A stretch of 64,000 bases of DNA from Micropterix aruncella (taxonomy: Eukaryota; Arthropoda; Insecta; Lepidoptera; Micropterigidae). Positions 32,696 to 45,539 of this stretch are shown piece by piece (the stretch's first letter is position 1; each line of letters begins with the position of its first letter). The notes below the pieces were generated by a model, which saw only the letters and a list, made by a program, of their open reading frames with translations, was not told where the DNA came from and did not search any database. Both the position numbers and the translations under genes were made by a program. The DNA lies in assembly GCA_944548615.1 (NCBI GenBank), contig OX155951.1, forward strand, positions 16,293,502-16,357,501, given 5' to 3'.

Positions 32696-33163
32696 AGGGC
32701 GGCTCGATATTGATAGTCTGTGGTGGCCATGTTGTTTTGGCGGCATCTGTCAAATATGTTGTTTATTATTCAGTCCCTCATGCCGAATCACCATGACAAG
32801 TTACACGATTGAACAGCATGTTAAAAGGTTATTATCGAAATGAATGTTCATTAGTGCATGGCTTTCTTTGGCGGAGGTGACGTGGATTGGCCACTAAGAT
32901 CGTGCGATTTGACCCCGCTAGACTTTTTTTGTTGGGTTTTCTGAAGTAGCAGGTCTATGCCAATAGGCCGCAATCGACCGATGCACTTAAAGTCACATCT
33001 CGCATCTCGCATCCGTGTCACCATGCGAAGCCACGCCGGACATTTACACGATGTCATATTCCATACATAATGGCATATCTAGGCCTTTCAAATTAAAAAA
33101 AAATCTCAAATACCTCACACACAGCTTGTTTTATTGCATGGACTGTCAACATCGACCCGCCCT
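32696..33163 (+). mobile_element. Internally deleted mariner-like element
   Basis: Terminal inverted repeats of about 25 bp (agggcggctcgatattgata at 32696; inverted gactgtcaacatcgacccgc to 33163) lie between TA dinucleotides. Inside, a transposase start (MTSYTIEQHVKRLL, 32792-32833, then a stop) is followed within about 60 bp by the C-terminal catalytic region DWPLRSCDLTPLDFFCWVF (32888-32944, then a stop). All intervening coding sequence is deleted. This is how mariner MITEs arise. The motif places it near the same transposase group as the element at 60462-61764. Confidence 0.75.
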
Positions 33164-33169
33164 TATTAG

Positions 33170-34300
33170 GAAACCCTATGGTTGAGGAGAATATTACCGC
33201 TGTAAAATAAATTCTGAAATTCGGACACTTCAACACGTAATTTGTTGCTGCTCGAAGCGATCAGCGATAGTTATTGGTTACGAATATCTTTTTTTATTCT
33301 TGCGATGTAATATGCAATATATTTAATAATAAAGTAGATTATTATTACTTGTAAACTAAACAAATTTTTATATTTTGTCCTCTTGGCTGGTCAAACAAAA
33401 TAAAAGTATAGTTAAAAAAATATATATCAATTTTCTTGCTCATTTTTAAATACACAGCTATCCTCTGAAATTAATGACATCTTTGCTGAATCGTCATATT
33501 TATACCTGTGCTGTTTGCGCTAGATCCGGTAATCCCTTGAATGCGACCTATCAACAATAACCTACTCGTACCACAGAAATACATATTTATGACATATAAT
33601 TATGCATTATGGGCCAGATGTCGATGTTATGCAAGGATTAGCGTAACATTCGTTTGCACAACTTCGTAGAATCAAAGACTATTGATTGTTTATATATTAT
33701 TGTATTTCTTATAAGAAGAAACAACAGCGTTCAATGACATATTGAAACTATATTTGGAAATACATGTAATAGACCCCATTTGACGTTCTTACATTAAAAA
33801 AAGAATAATACAACATATATAATACTAAAACACGTACATTTGTTTAGTTCGAATGTATGCATGTATATTTTTATTTCGTTTTGCATTTGTGAAACTTCTA
33901 GAGGTTATGTTGTAATTACACCTTTAAAGTCATCGTAACTACGCATCGCTCGGCGTAATAAAGTGTTTTTGGCATAATTATGCATACTAATTATACTAAT
34001 TAGTATGGCATCTTGGCGCGCAGAATGTGGGCGGATCGCGAATCTCACGGGATAAAGCGTGTATTAATTGTGTTTAATTAGTAATATTTAATTAATAATT
34101 CAATACATTAATTTCGAGAATCAGTGCACATAATGACATAATAACAGACTTGATTTGTCAATAGTTACGAGTAAACGTGCCACCCCAGGACATTATAACG
34201 ACTGCTCTTGTTCTTTTGTTCCGGAATGAGTACAATGACATTGATGAACAAAACAATACACAAATCAAAGTTTCAATCAAGTAAGTGCTACACCCAGTAG
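33170..34300. other. No gene seen
   Basis: Unique AT-rich DNA with no ORF or repeat recognised. Confidence 0.4.
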
Positions 34301-34304
34301 GGCG

Positions 34305-34700
34305 ACCTCGGGCAATGGCTACTAGGTCGCGGATTCAAAGTCGCTTGCGCGGTCTCTACTTGACGTTAGCGGTAATTCGTATTTGAATTTATCACGGTCC
34401 TGAAGCGTTCTTTGCCCGAACATATCACTCGTGATCGGATGGCAGACGAGTTAATTTTAATATTAAAAAGACGTCAGATCGACATCTACCCCACTTCGTA
34501 GGAAATGTACGTTTCCATATTCCCCCAGAAGTTCGTCGGTTGAGCAAAGGCTAGCAAACCGGCAAGGGCCCAACCGTCCAGGGCCGCCCGAGGTGTTCCT
34601 ACAGAGACAACAGATTCCAATCGTCAACGACTGCAGTATACAGTCGCAGGCAAAGTTCTCTGTGGTTCTTCCAGGGTAGTCTCTTCAGCGAGAGGTTGGT
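34305..34700 (-). repeat. Possible highly diverged relative of the GC-rich repeat
   Basis: The phrases cgcggattcaaagtcgcttg, cgcggtctc, cacggtcctgaagcgttctt, tgcccg and gtgatcggatggcag occur in the same order as cgagttcgaaatcgcttgcg, cacggcatcctttgcccg and aggatcaggtagccgatgg in copy 3. Substitutions are many; homology is plausible, not proven. Confidence 0.35.
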
Positions 34701-35329
34701 AGTTAAGCCGAAACGAAATAGACATTATTCGTGACCATGGTAAACGGCCCCATTTGGCCCCAATGACATAATTACAATTCGTAGTCTTAATCACGCAATA
34801 ACAATTTTAGGTACATCAGCGTCACAGTCCCACGCGACTAAAGTCAAGCCAACCCATCACGGGATTCTGCGGTATGTGGTCGATCTCCTCCCATTTATAT
34901 TAGGTAAATCGATTTCGGCCAATAACATTGGTTGATAATTTCGCAACACATGTAAAAATCACATTGGACATTTATTTGATACGCTATTTCTCCGTATCTA
35001 TTTCGAAATATTGCTTTATTAGGGCATTAACATTTAAAGGGTTACGGGTAAGAAGGACATATGTCAATTTAAATTTTTAAGATGAGATATTTTTTTTGTG
35101 AGGTATACATTTTTGTAAAATGTATATTTTTAGTAACTCAATTATATTTGGTTTACATACAAAATATTTTTTTTCGCTCAAACAAACCCTGATTAAAAGG
35201 TCATATTTTAATACAGTAATTTAAATAAAATTCATCACCAAAAAAAAATAAGTTGACATTGATCGTTCTTCCCCGTAACCCTTTAACATTGATCCAAGAT
35301 AGCTTAATGTGCACATTGCCAGCGCTTGG

Positions 35330-35660
35330 TCCATGATCACGCGAGGTAGAAGTGCAACGTTCGATGAAAAACTTTTAACTGGGCGAACAGTGGGCGAATG
35401 ATAAATGTGCCGGCGCGGCGCACGGCCTCCGCCTAGAGCGCATTTCTCACAATGGCCGACAGCGAATATTGCCGTCGCCGATATTGTATGCAGGAACTTA
35501 TGGCGTCGCCGTAATAGCCGGAATGGGAGTGGGTTTAATGGGATCCCCGTGTCTTTGAACAAAAGGCGGCACGCGCGAATTAAAAACCCGCCGCAATCCC
35601 TGCACGTCCGTACGGCCCGCCACCTGGATAACGAGAACAGAGGCAGCCGAACCATTCTGA
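35330..35660. other. GC-rich unique island, possible regulatory element
   Basis: A 330-bp unique GC-rich block (ccggcgcggcgcacggcctc, ttgccgtcgccgatattg, gcgcgaattaaaaacccgcc) in AT-rich surroundings. Frames on both strands (144 residues minus, 103 plus) arise from GC richness and show no domain. It may be a conserved non-coding element. Confidence 0.25.
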
Positions 35661-36750
35661 ATTGGAATTATATGGAAAAACACAGAAGATATGAAATCTT
35701 ACACCTTTATTTGTAATGGCAACGTGGAGCAACGGACCCGTATGTAAACACTTTGAAGATACACATTCACTTGAATTAATACATCTGTGAGATAAGAGCC
35801 CTATCACATATTTTTTCCAGAAAGGCAAGAAAAGTGGATTTTTGGCGTTCTAATTCCAAGAAATGAAGAGATTTCTACAAACTTTAATTACTGAATTACC
35901 TGGACCATTTCTTGATGTTGACCATAGCGGCCTTTAATTTTAGATATAACGAATATTATTTACTTATTCAGCCCATTTTCCGAAAGTCGTTATTCGTAAA
36001 ACGCTCGGAAGGCAAACTTTGAGCTCCTTAATACAGTAATATCACTACAACGAAAACCGTATACTATTTTTTTTTATGTCCGTCATGTATTCTTGATGTA
36101 CACTACGGCTTTATTTTTTCGTTTTTTGACCACATATCCAAGGTATACATTACTTACAATTACACAAAATTAAAAAAAAATCTTCCTGTATCATTCTAAT
36201 TTTCTCAGAAATAAAATAAGATTCTTATATAATACTTATACTATATTAAAGTTCACTCTTTTAGCAATACGACATAATATAAATTATTGTCATTAGAAAG
36301 GAGAAAACACTGCAAAAAACAATTAGAAATTGTGTATATATTTGCTTGCGCAAGAGAAGAGCGCTCAGTGCCGCGGTTTTCTCCCAGGGTTGAATAGTTA
36401 TTTATTTATTTATTTATTTATTTATCCTATCTTTTATAGTTACATCCAAAAAAAAATGCGTTCATTTTTTCAACTCATTTTAAAAGAATACCTACGCTAT
36501 TTTGTAATAAGGCTCTTAATGCTAAAACTATGCATCACTGAAAATATATTAAAGCCAGGTGACAAACTACAAAGACAGACGAAAATCCAAACGGTTAAGG
36601 TTAAAAAATAAAAAGATAAAGCAAAAAAAAGGGTTATAAAAAGAAATGTTTAAACCTAAAACTGTTTAGATTACTAAAAGAGTTAAGCAATGGAGTGTTG
36701 ATACAATCACGGAACAAGAACCGAAAAAAAACGAGAGAAAAGGGAAATGA
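35661..36750. other. No gene seen; ATTT microsatellite
   Basis: AT-rich DNA with an attt repeat at 36399-36424, possibly the tail of an unrecognised minus-strand LINE. Short frames only. Confidence 0.4.
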
Positions 36751-36771
36751 AACATTGAATACATACATATT

Positions 36772-36816
36772 ATTCAATGAATACATACATATCTACTATG
36801 TATGTATTCATTGAAT
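36772..36816. repeat. Perfect 20-bp hairpin
   Basis: attcaatgaatacatacata at 36772-36791 is followed by the loop tctac and then the exact inverse at 36797-36816. A direct partial copy (attgaatacatacatat) lies just upstream at about 36754. Confidence 0.9.
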
Positions 36817-37378
36817 ACATACATCGTAAATATAGAATAAAATCAAGCGAAAATAACAGATCAAACGTACTAGCGAACACTCAGATAGAAGATACGATTT
36901 TTAGCACAGTTCGAGGAAACTTCGATATAATTCTGAAATCTAAAAACATACAACTATATCAGAATCTTCCTCGATCTCGCTCAAGCATTTGAAAATGTTC
37001 GATTAGAGGTTCGCCACAACATTATAAAAAAGACGGAAATTTCAATATCTCAGCTAGCGATATTTTTAATATGACCGTCAATCAAACATGACTCATCCCA
37101 AGAACTACTCCGCAACATAACAAACTTGACGTCAAAGTATAAAAGTTGAGCAAGATTAATTGGACACAAGATGACTAATCGTAAAATAAGTTAGACATGT
37201 CAAGAGGCAAGGGTCTGTACCTACGGGACACCTTTATGTGGATCTGTAAGTCCGCTAAACGGAAGGCTTTCAAACTTTCGATGAGATAGGTCGACACGAA
37301 CCCGAGTCGCTGTCGTGTCCTGATTGCGGTGCACCCGATTAACTTCATAAACTCATCGATACACATCAATACGAAATA

Positions 37379-37411
37379 GATGTCTCACCATGTCGTTCAT
37401 GGTGAGACATC
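37379..37411. repeat. Perfect 14-bp hairpin next to a SINE
   Basis: gatgtctcaccatg, loop tcgtt, catggtgagacatc. It ends about 15 bp before the SINE head at 37426. Confidence 0.85.
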
Positions 37412-37425
37412 GGAGCGACAGACGG

Positions 37426-37704
37426 TGGCATAGTGGTTAGGATGCCCGGTGGCATAGTGGTTAGGTTGCCTGATCTTACGTTGTAAGGTCCCAAGTTTGA
37501 TTCCCGGCTGGGTCACCATTTTCCGTTGGGATAAAATTAACGGAATTGCATTTTCAATTCTGTCGATCGAATGCAATAACAAGACACACACTAACATACA
37601 TGTTACACGCACACATATTAACGCATCATAATAGAGTTGGTTGTAAGAGATTGTCATATGACAATAAACCCGCTCATTGTGATTTCACAATAAAGAGTAG
37701 AAAC
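37426..37704 (+). mobile_element. tRNA-derived SINE with duplicated A box
   Basis: The head has two adjacent copies of ggtggcatagtggttagg (about 37432 and 37449), each an A-box-like motif, then gatcttacgttgtaaggtcc and a B box (agtttgattccc). The body (attctgtcgatcgaatgcaa, taacaagacacacac) and the end cacaataaagagtag match the minus copy at 7198-7418. It is expected to be transcribed by RNA polymerase III (family knowledge). Confidence 0.75.
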
Positions 37705-37709
37705 ATCGT

Positions 37710-39785
37710 TCCTTCGTTACTGAAGGAACGGCAAACACTTATAAGTCCGATAATTAATCCTATTTGGGGGGGAAGGGGGGTTATCCATCTCTTGGTCTTT
37801 GGCTGTCAATATTTTCAGTTATCACGAGTTTTCGTTTAGGTATGATTACCAGATTTTGTGTTTATAATAACGCCTTGCTTTTTCCAGATTGTTGTGTCTT
37901 TATCCGTTGCAATTCTTTTGTTTTATGTTTGGTAGATAGTTTTTATTTTTTTAAATAATATATGAAATTGTCATCAATCTCACTGCATTGAACAGCGGTG
38001 ACTTTTGTGAGTTTGCCGGCTCGGTAAGCGGTCATCAGCTTCTGTTGATAACGACTCCCATATTTATGCTTTCAGAGATGATAATTGCCAGTATTTCTGC
38101 TTTGTCAGCAAAACGTAGGTTAGCAATCCTAGAATGTTAGGACTCAAAGGCGATACCTTCCTTCCGGTTCTCCGGAGCCTTCCGAATGTTTATAAATAGG
38201 ATTAGTGAGAGCAAGCAATCTTGTCGCACTTTAGGGGATTTTCGTACCGATCACGTTTACGATACTAGCCGATCATATCACGTAGCGAGACTTGTTTAAA
38301 TGTTTATTTACCTACCACCAGAATGCATACACGAGGTAATGTACATTGAATACAAATATTTTACTTTGACTTCGACTGACGAAAAAACGAAGCCACCAAG
38401 GTAGAGTTACAAAATATACCTAGAGCTGCCGCCGTCGTGTCGGTGCAGAGTGTACAACTCACCGCGTCGCGTCTGATGGAAAACTCATTGAGCCAGCGCG
38501 AAATGGGAATGACACAGACGACTCCTATGTAACCGAATAACTACATACACACAGCGAAAGGGGTTGCAATACGTGATCAACTTTGGCAGTATTCTTGGCA
38601 AAATGATTTTTGAAATTACAAATTTAAATATTGCAATTAGATGAATGGGTTATTCCTACGTAGTTTTTTGCAGAATTACATATTAAATGGATCCTCTCTT
38701 AAGGCACAATGCATATTGGCGACTTTATCATTTAGTATTTTAATAGTAATTGATCACAAGAAACAATTTGTCAGTTTTCGATATCGTATACAAAACGAGA
38801 GATTATTTCACTGAGAAAACGAGGAGCTCTCAAACATTTTCGGTTGTCGCTTGCAATAACAACATCAGATCGAATAGACCTCTTGCCAGAATGTGTCGCG
38901 TTTTTGATAAATCGTGTAAAGGATTAGATGTATTTTATGATTCCATATATATAATAAAAGATTCGATCATACCTAGCCTATCTCCTACTTTTTAAGATTT
39001 CACTAACTGCCATCCTAATGTACTGTATTATATGATTATTATATTATAACATAGTATTGTATTATATCATATTATATATAATAAATAATATTATCCAATT
39101 ACTCATACTTCTATTTTGCTCTATCCAAATAACCTTATTAACAACTTATTTAATTATTTCTTTTCTTACCCTTATATTATTATTAGCTTTATTATATTTT
39201 TCTTCTACTATCAACGTGTTCATGTTATTTCTATGTTAATGTGTAATGCAAGCATTGCAAACTATTCATAGGATAGTAAATTTGTTTCGTTTAATTATTT
39301 TTTCAAGATACTATTATCATATATTTACTGACTGTAAGTTTGCTATAAAATAAAATAATAAAAAATAAAAAAATAAATAAATAAAAATTTCAGACTTTCC
39401 GCTCTACCACTTCGACAGTAATCCCGGACACAGAAACGCTAACCTAATATGGCGTGTCACCAATATTAATCTTCGTACGCTTTTTAGCACATCTAGATCT
39501 CTGTTTGCCCCGATATAACCCGGCTGCTAACATTCCGAATCGTCTAGCGATAAGCTTTTATACAGTCTCTATTAATTACTACTTCACGTTTAACAACCAG
39601 CTCGTCTGGCGGGAATCAAAATGAACCGTCACCGTCGTTTGTCTTATTGATTAAAGGTGGATAAGATAGTGTTACCGACAAACAATACTTTACAACACTA
39701 CGATTATATGTGATTTAATATTATATGGTACCTATATGGTATAACACAATGCGAACCACTGAAACGAAACCGAAGATTAAAAGTC
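37710..39785. other. No gene seen
   Basis: Mostly unique AT-rich DNA; extremely AT-rich at 39030-39390. A GC-richer segment at 38420-38520 has no recognisable motif. Confidence 0.4.
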
Positions 39786-39793
39786 GTATTTAA

Positions 39794-40560
39794 AGGAAAG
39801 GGTCTGGTTTAGAAAGTCAAAAAAACATGTTTTTCATGTCTTTTTTTAACTTACAGTTAAAATTTGATCATGACTTTTTTTACATCGGTTCGATTAACAT
39901 TTGAAAAACAAAAATATTTTTTTGCAATACCATTTTTGAGATACTTAAATACTATTTGAGATATTTAATATTTAAATCTACTTAAAAACTATTTTTGAGA
40001 TATGGAATTGCAAAAATATTTCTACCGCTGCAGAAATGGCCGTACCTGTTTTGCAAAGGATATACCTACAAAAAAAGCGAGCTTAATTTTGTCTGAAACA
40101 AAAAAAGTAAACTGAGATATTAATTTTTACAAGTGTATTTTCTAGATGAACTAAAATAATACCTAAAAGTTATAATTTTAATAATTTTTCAAGGAGTTAA
40201 AAAAATTACATCGATTTTCGCCCCAAAATTTTGTGTTTAACTACTAAAAAAAATATATAAAAACATTTTTTTGTTTTTTTTTTTAAATTTGTATAGAAGG
40301 GCATTTAGTAATCTTTCAATTTGTTTTTGAAACAACTCTATCCGTCAAGTCGGTTTTTATCACCGGCATACAACAGAAAAATACGGTTTTGAGAAAAACG
40401 CGTTTAGAGTTTTGCTTTAAAGAAAGTTTTTTTACACTTACAACAATCTGCAACTATCAGCGATTTCAGAGTTAAATAAATCATGAATAGATTTCAACAT
40501 AAAGTTTTTAAAAAATCATGAAAACATGTTGTTTTTAGCCGTCTAAACCAGGCTCCCCCC
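39794..40560. mobile_element. piggyBac-like non-autonomous element with TTAA duplication
   Basis: TTAA lies at 39790-39793 and 40561-40564. Just inside, the left end aggaaagggtctggtttaga and the right end tctaaaccaggctcccccc are inverted relatives, followed inward by acatgtttttcatg and its counterpart catgaaaacatgtt. The 767-bp interior is AT-rich without a transposase. TTAA target use is characteristic of piggyBac transposons. Confidence 0.65.
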
Positions 40561-40565
40561 TTAAG

Positions 40566-41310
40566 TCGACGGCGGACATTCGCCAAATTGAGCTTTATTT
40601 ATATAGCCCGGATGAGCTTCAATATATCTAGAAAAATACACCTTAGCTTGTGAAGTAATTTTCATTTCGGAAATTAAAGTCGAGCGCTAGAATATGCCAA
40701 CTATGTTTCTCAAAGCAAATTCTCTTCATCGGCGTATTAAAATTTAAATTTATTGCTTGTAATAAATAACACAGGGAGGCACTATGAATACTTAATATGC
40801 GGCTTGACCGTGGGAGATCATGCAATCATAACTTACTAGAGAATTCTTTCCTGTTTTTACTTTCCCGGTTCACAAACCGACCAGAAGGAAAAGTATTGTG
40901 AACGCGATTTTTTTTTATCGGCAGAAACACGGACATATCCATTTTGAGCCCCCTGAGACGATAAGAACCATTTCCAGAATAAAGTCTGTCTACGTGGCTG
41001 TTTGTCTGTATGAATTCCTTCACGATAGCGCCCAAACGCTTAATCCGATCAAGCTGAAATTTAGTATGATTATTTGGTCAAAGTAAGAGTTGAAAAGATT
41101 GTGGTTAAAAACCGTCCACCGTCATAGTCATAGCGCACTAGTCATATATCATCCTCGAAATATTGGATTTAGAGACTTGAAATTCAATACACAGATGCCT
41201 TGTTGGGCCGAAAGGACGTTGTGAAATTTTGGTTAGAATGTCTCATATAGCTGCACAAATACTATCTATCTTATAAGCTGCACAAATAATAAATATTTCA
41301 TAAGCTGCAC
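40566..41310. other. No gene seen; possible repeat-derived sequence
   Basis: The phrase atagcgcccaaacgcttaat near 41027-41046 resembles text common in insect DNA transposons, but no ends were found. Around 41240-41310 a short taagctgcacaa unit occurs three times. Confidence 0.3.
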
Positions 41311-41316
41311 AATTTC

Positions 41317-41547
41317 TAACCGCCCTACCTATAAGAACCTATTATCACATAGAAAAATATATATTAAATTATATAACAAATATATATACACGAATTTATA
41401 TAAAACCGCTATATAAAAACCGTTTATATAAACCGTTATATATTTTGTCTGGTATAATTGAAACAAGTAATTTTATCGAGAAATTGAATAAAAAAAAACA
41501 AGGATTTACCTATTTTTCAAATAATAACCCAAAAGGTACGGCGGTTA
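41317..41547. mobile_element. Small MITE candidate with GGCGGTTA ends
   Basis: The left end taaccgccctacct and right end aggtacggcggtta are inverted repeats of 14 bp with mismatches, enclosing 230 bp of AT-rich DNA. The last 45 bp (tacctatttttcaaataataacccaaaagg...) have a relative at 19815-19855, whose left end is not visible. Confidence 0.45.
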
Positions 41548-41559
41548 AATTCCGACATA

Positions 41560-43170
41560 TATTTAAATCAAATATTTACGAAGGGCCGCCTGAGGCTAGC
41601 GGAGAAACGAACCGCGCCGCTTGAGGCGATTGTGTAACGGAACCCAACCGGGTTCATCTGCCGGCCGAGAGAGAGCGCTCATCAATTTTATTTATAAAAT
41701 TATTATTTAGATGAAATCAGTTCTAGGCTACTTGTCGGAAAGTCTTGGGGTGAAACAACCGATATTTTTATTTGTAATGTTATTGATTATATTATATACT
41801 ATTAAAGGAGAGAGTCTGCTCACTCAACTGCTGAAATTAAAATTCGGTGGCGTAGCGCCCTAGTGACGACGCTATGAATACATAAAATGTGGTCTATATT
41901 AATAAAGTAGGCGATGTAAATTGACAAGCAGCTGCGATACGAGAAACACTTAGGTGCAGATCGCGAAGCAGGTGTTCACTATTACCGTGTCATCGCGATC
42001 CTACGGGGGAGGGACGAGGGAGAAAGTGGGTGGGGTTAGGAGAAGGTGAGGCATAGTACAGACGCTGCACATGCTGTCTGAAACTTCCACGTATACTCTG
42101 CATAAAAATTGCACCGGCAACGGCGACCACTCTAGCTGCGGAAGTGACTGAAACTTTGGAACGACACCGATTTTCTTCGAGTTTTCCTCGGGAATCGATG
42201 GCAGATAGTCACTTTTATTGCCCGGCATACAGCTTGGGTCCGTTTTCCTTATGGCTTAGTTAAAAATGAGAGCAGAGGAAATTCGTAACTGAAAAGTTTG
42301 GGCTCTAAACTGACTTCACTGAGACAAACTGAACAATGTTTCTTTTTAACGGTATATGTAGATTTATGAAGGGGCGTATTACCCTAAATATCACATCGCA
42401 TAAACACAATAATACGTAACAAAAATGTTTTAACTACAAACGTTATACGAATAGTTAGATAAAAGTGTAAAAATTCAAATCATTAAAGTTTTATTAAATA
42501 ATATTTTCTAACTTATGAGAATTACAGCAAGAAATATCGATAACAAAGACAAAATTACTACAGGGATTTAACATAATCATATCTCGGTTATCATTTATAA
42601 ATCAAGAAGTTTATTAATTTTCAAATGCGGATGGATTTTATCGTTTTTTTTTTTGTTTTCCAGATAAATTTAATATTTTTTTCAGCAAAATATTCAAGAA
42701 ATTCACATAAAAATAAACCGAGAGATTTTCCCGGATTTCAATGAAAAAACCAGTAAAATTTGAAAGGGTTTCAATTTGTTAAGAGTGTTTTTCAACTTAT
42801 TGACTCTCAAATAATTGACCATTGTTAATTTTATTTATTGTAGCAAATATTATGTTTGTCACAGAGAAACGATTTTTGAGCATTTTTAGCAAATTTCGTA
42901 TATGGACTTTTGGCTACATAGAATATTACTGCGGTATAAATGTTTGTTTACATAGTAACTTCGGTTTTTGGGTACCTATTCTAGTCTAATTTATACCAGA
43001 ATCGTTTGTTATAATGATAATATCAACCTCCCGAGAAGTGCCTTTTGTCTATTACTAAGCCTTAATCACGTCTTTATTTTTCACAATAATAACACAATAC
43101 TTTTAAGTTCATCAGTTAATAATAATTAGTCGAGTGCTTCATTAACCCATATATATTCATTCGTATACTA
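41560..43170. other. No gene supported
   Basis: Unique DNA. A 75-residue minus-strand frame at 42001-42228 (KSDYLPSIPEENSKKIGVVP) has protein-like composition and GC bias, but no domain is recognised and flanking splice sites cannot be confirmed. The rest is AT-rich. Confidence 0.25.
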
Positions 43171-43179
43171 TAAGTAAAC

Positions 43180-43490
43180 CTTTGGTTCTTCTTTTGCGCT
43201 CTCTGCTACGCGCCGCTACGCATCTACGCTGCTACGCTTCTATGCTTCTACGAGCGTAGCGGCTAATTGCGCTGTCAACTGTACAGCGCCGGATAAAAGA
43301 GCAGAGACGTCGTTTAATGTACCGTTTCCGATGCAGGTGCAATAAGCTGTGCGATAATCCCGTAGGACGGTGCGCCATGTGAAAAGTTAAAAAGCATCGG
43401 CCGCCGTGGAGCGGGCGAGGCTACCCCTCGACGCTAGAGCCGGCTACGCTCCGCTACGAGAACAACGTATGAACACGTAGCGGAAAAGGA
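43180..43490. other. GC-rich block with degenerate GCTACGC repeats
   Basis: Short imperfect units of gctacgc/tctacgc recur at 43205-43265 and again near 43440-43490 (some inverted), around a unique GC-rich core (ctgtacagcgccggataaaa). Nothing coding was recognised. Confidence 0.4.
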
Positions 43491-45530
43491 CAGATGACGC
43501 CGCGCTGCGACAAGCCAGACAAAATGATATATTTTGCCATATATAAACGAAAAAAAACACAACCCTGGCTCGAAAATGGAAGTTTAAACTGCACTATTTT
43601 TGCGTTTGCAGCATGATATGAAAGTATATACCTACTCAAAATTTAATCTCACAATCATACCAAACGAGACTTCACAGCTTCCGAATGTGACTGATTACAT
43701 TTATATGAAGAGACAGTGCTAATATTTGTATAGAGTAATTGATAGGATGCGGCCAATCAGTAATACAAATATTGGAATCAGGCAAAAATCTCGTTTCATT
43801 ACAATCGGTGCAGACGAGCGACGATTTAATTGATATGTACGTAACATTAGTTACGTAAATATTTGATGGAAATCAATTTCTGCGGAAAACAAACGGATTG
43901 AAAATTAATATTTCAGTTGGATTTTCGTCACTGCGAATGATTTCAAACAGTTGTTGAATGCTAATTTAAATTCCATTATTTCAATTCATCTACTGGAATT
44001 TTAACACAGAGAATTCGAGTAAAACGCGTAGAATTTTACGTGAAACTCCCCGCGAACATTGCGGCTGCTAGTGTAATACACGAACATGTTTGATAACCTG
44101 ATAGAACTACATTCAATCGTTTTTCTACAACCGTCTCCTGGCAAGCCTGAAACGAGTATGTATTACAAAGATAATTTTCGTATTGATACTTAAGATTCTT
44201 GCCTAGGAAATTGAAATAATCATTTTTTTTCCTTTGCATATTTTAAAATTTTAAAGCTTTAGGACTATGTCCTCTAAAGAATTTTTCAAAGTTCAAATGT
44301 TTTTCGGAGTTACAGCGACTTTTGTAACGTGGCACATAAACCGATCGTGCCGGAACAAATCGATCAATAGACCCTCGTACTATAATGTAATCCCTGATTT
44401 CATGATTATGAAACTAGAACAGCTCGCTTAGCTGTAAGAACTTCAGAAAATGTTAATTTTGAAGTAGAATCAAATGTGAGAATTAATGTACCATTATCTG
44501 AGTTACGCTCCCGAAACTTTGTCTCAAACTTTAAACGCTTTTTTCTCGAAACTACTTATTTCGACCTAGTTTACATGATATCTCAAGTAATACTTAAACG
44601 ATTTATTTGAAATTTGGTGAAAATCAGCTTTGCTTATCCAGGACCATGGATTTTGAAAAAAAAATGCAATATTAAAAAAAACAGTGTCATTTTTTTTTAA
44701 ATCGTTGCCATTTTGCGGCAAAAAAAATATCTTTTTTTCCATGGTCCGGACCATAGCTACGTCCTTACTAATCAAGATTTTTTTGTTTTTATTTATTTCA
44801 TAACAATACAAGGGTTGGATACATGTCAACCAAGGATGCAACTTTTTTGTAGCCCCCACTTCAATAGCCTTTAACTCTATAAATTTTTGTGTTTTTTTTT
44901 TGTATTTTTTTATTTTTTTTTTGAAACGTTAATAAACATTTTGTAAAAAAATAATGAATTGAAAAAATGTTTATTTTTTATCATTTATCATTTAAACATT
45001 TATCCACTCGGAAAAACGCCTAAAAATATAGGACTCTAGACCAGAATACCCCCGCTCTAAAGACGCTCTAAAAAACGATGCTAAGATGGATGCAACACTT
45101 TTCAAACTGAAATTTCGGTTGAGGATTAGCATGCCCAAATAGCTTTCTAAAGCTGCCGTTTACTGGAGGAAAGATGCATCCTAATTGGTGTGACGATTAT
45201 AAATTCGCTGTTCACCCACAGACTGGATTGTCCTGACAAAGGAATCTCAGGAGTTTGTACCTACGTGTATAAATCAGCGTTAAAAATATCCGCAGGAAAC
45301 AAATACAACGTGATATTAAAGTCGCATACATGTGGTCACAGAGCAATATTTAATTCTGAGAACGCACCAATTCTAAGTAGTTATAATATGTTATGTCTGG
45401 CGAAAATTTATAATTGAGTTATGAAATTATATATGAAAAAATCAAATTGATATAACTGCAATAACAGCGAGCGCCATGAGAATTGAGAGAGCGAATAAAA
45501 TAAATAAAAAATGACAATACAAACAATTGT
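43491..45530. other. No gene seen
   Basis: AT-rich unique DNA with homopolymer-rich stretches near 44640-44960. Short frames only. Confidence 0.4.
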
Positions 45531-45539
45531 CGATTCAGG

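Noticed and set aside
35221..35655. 144-residue minus-strand ORF
   Set aside because: Frames on both strands stay open because of GC richness. No domain, start context or conservation argument supports it.
42001..42228. 75-residue minus-strand frame that could be an exon
   Set aside because: Composition is protein-like, but no family is recognised and splice sites cannot be confirmed, so it is left as unexplained.
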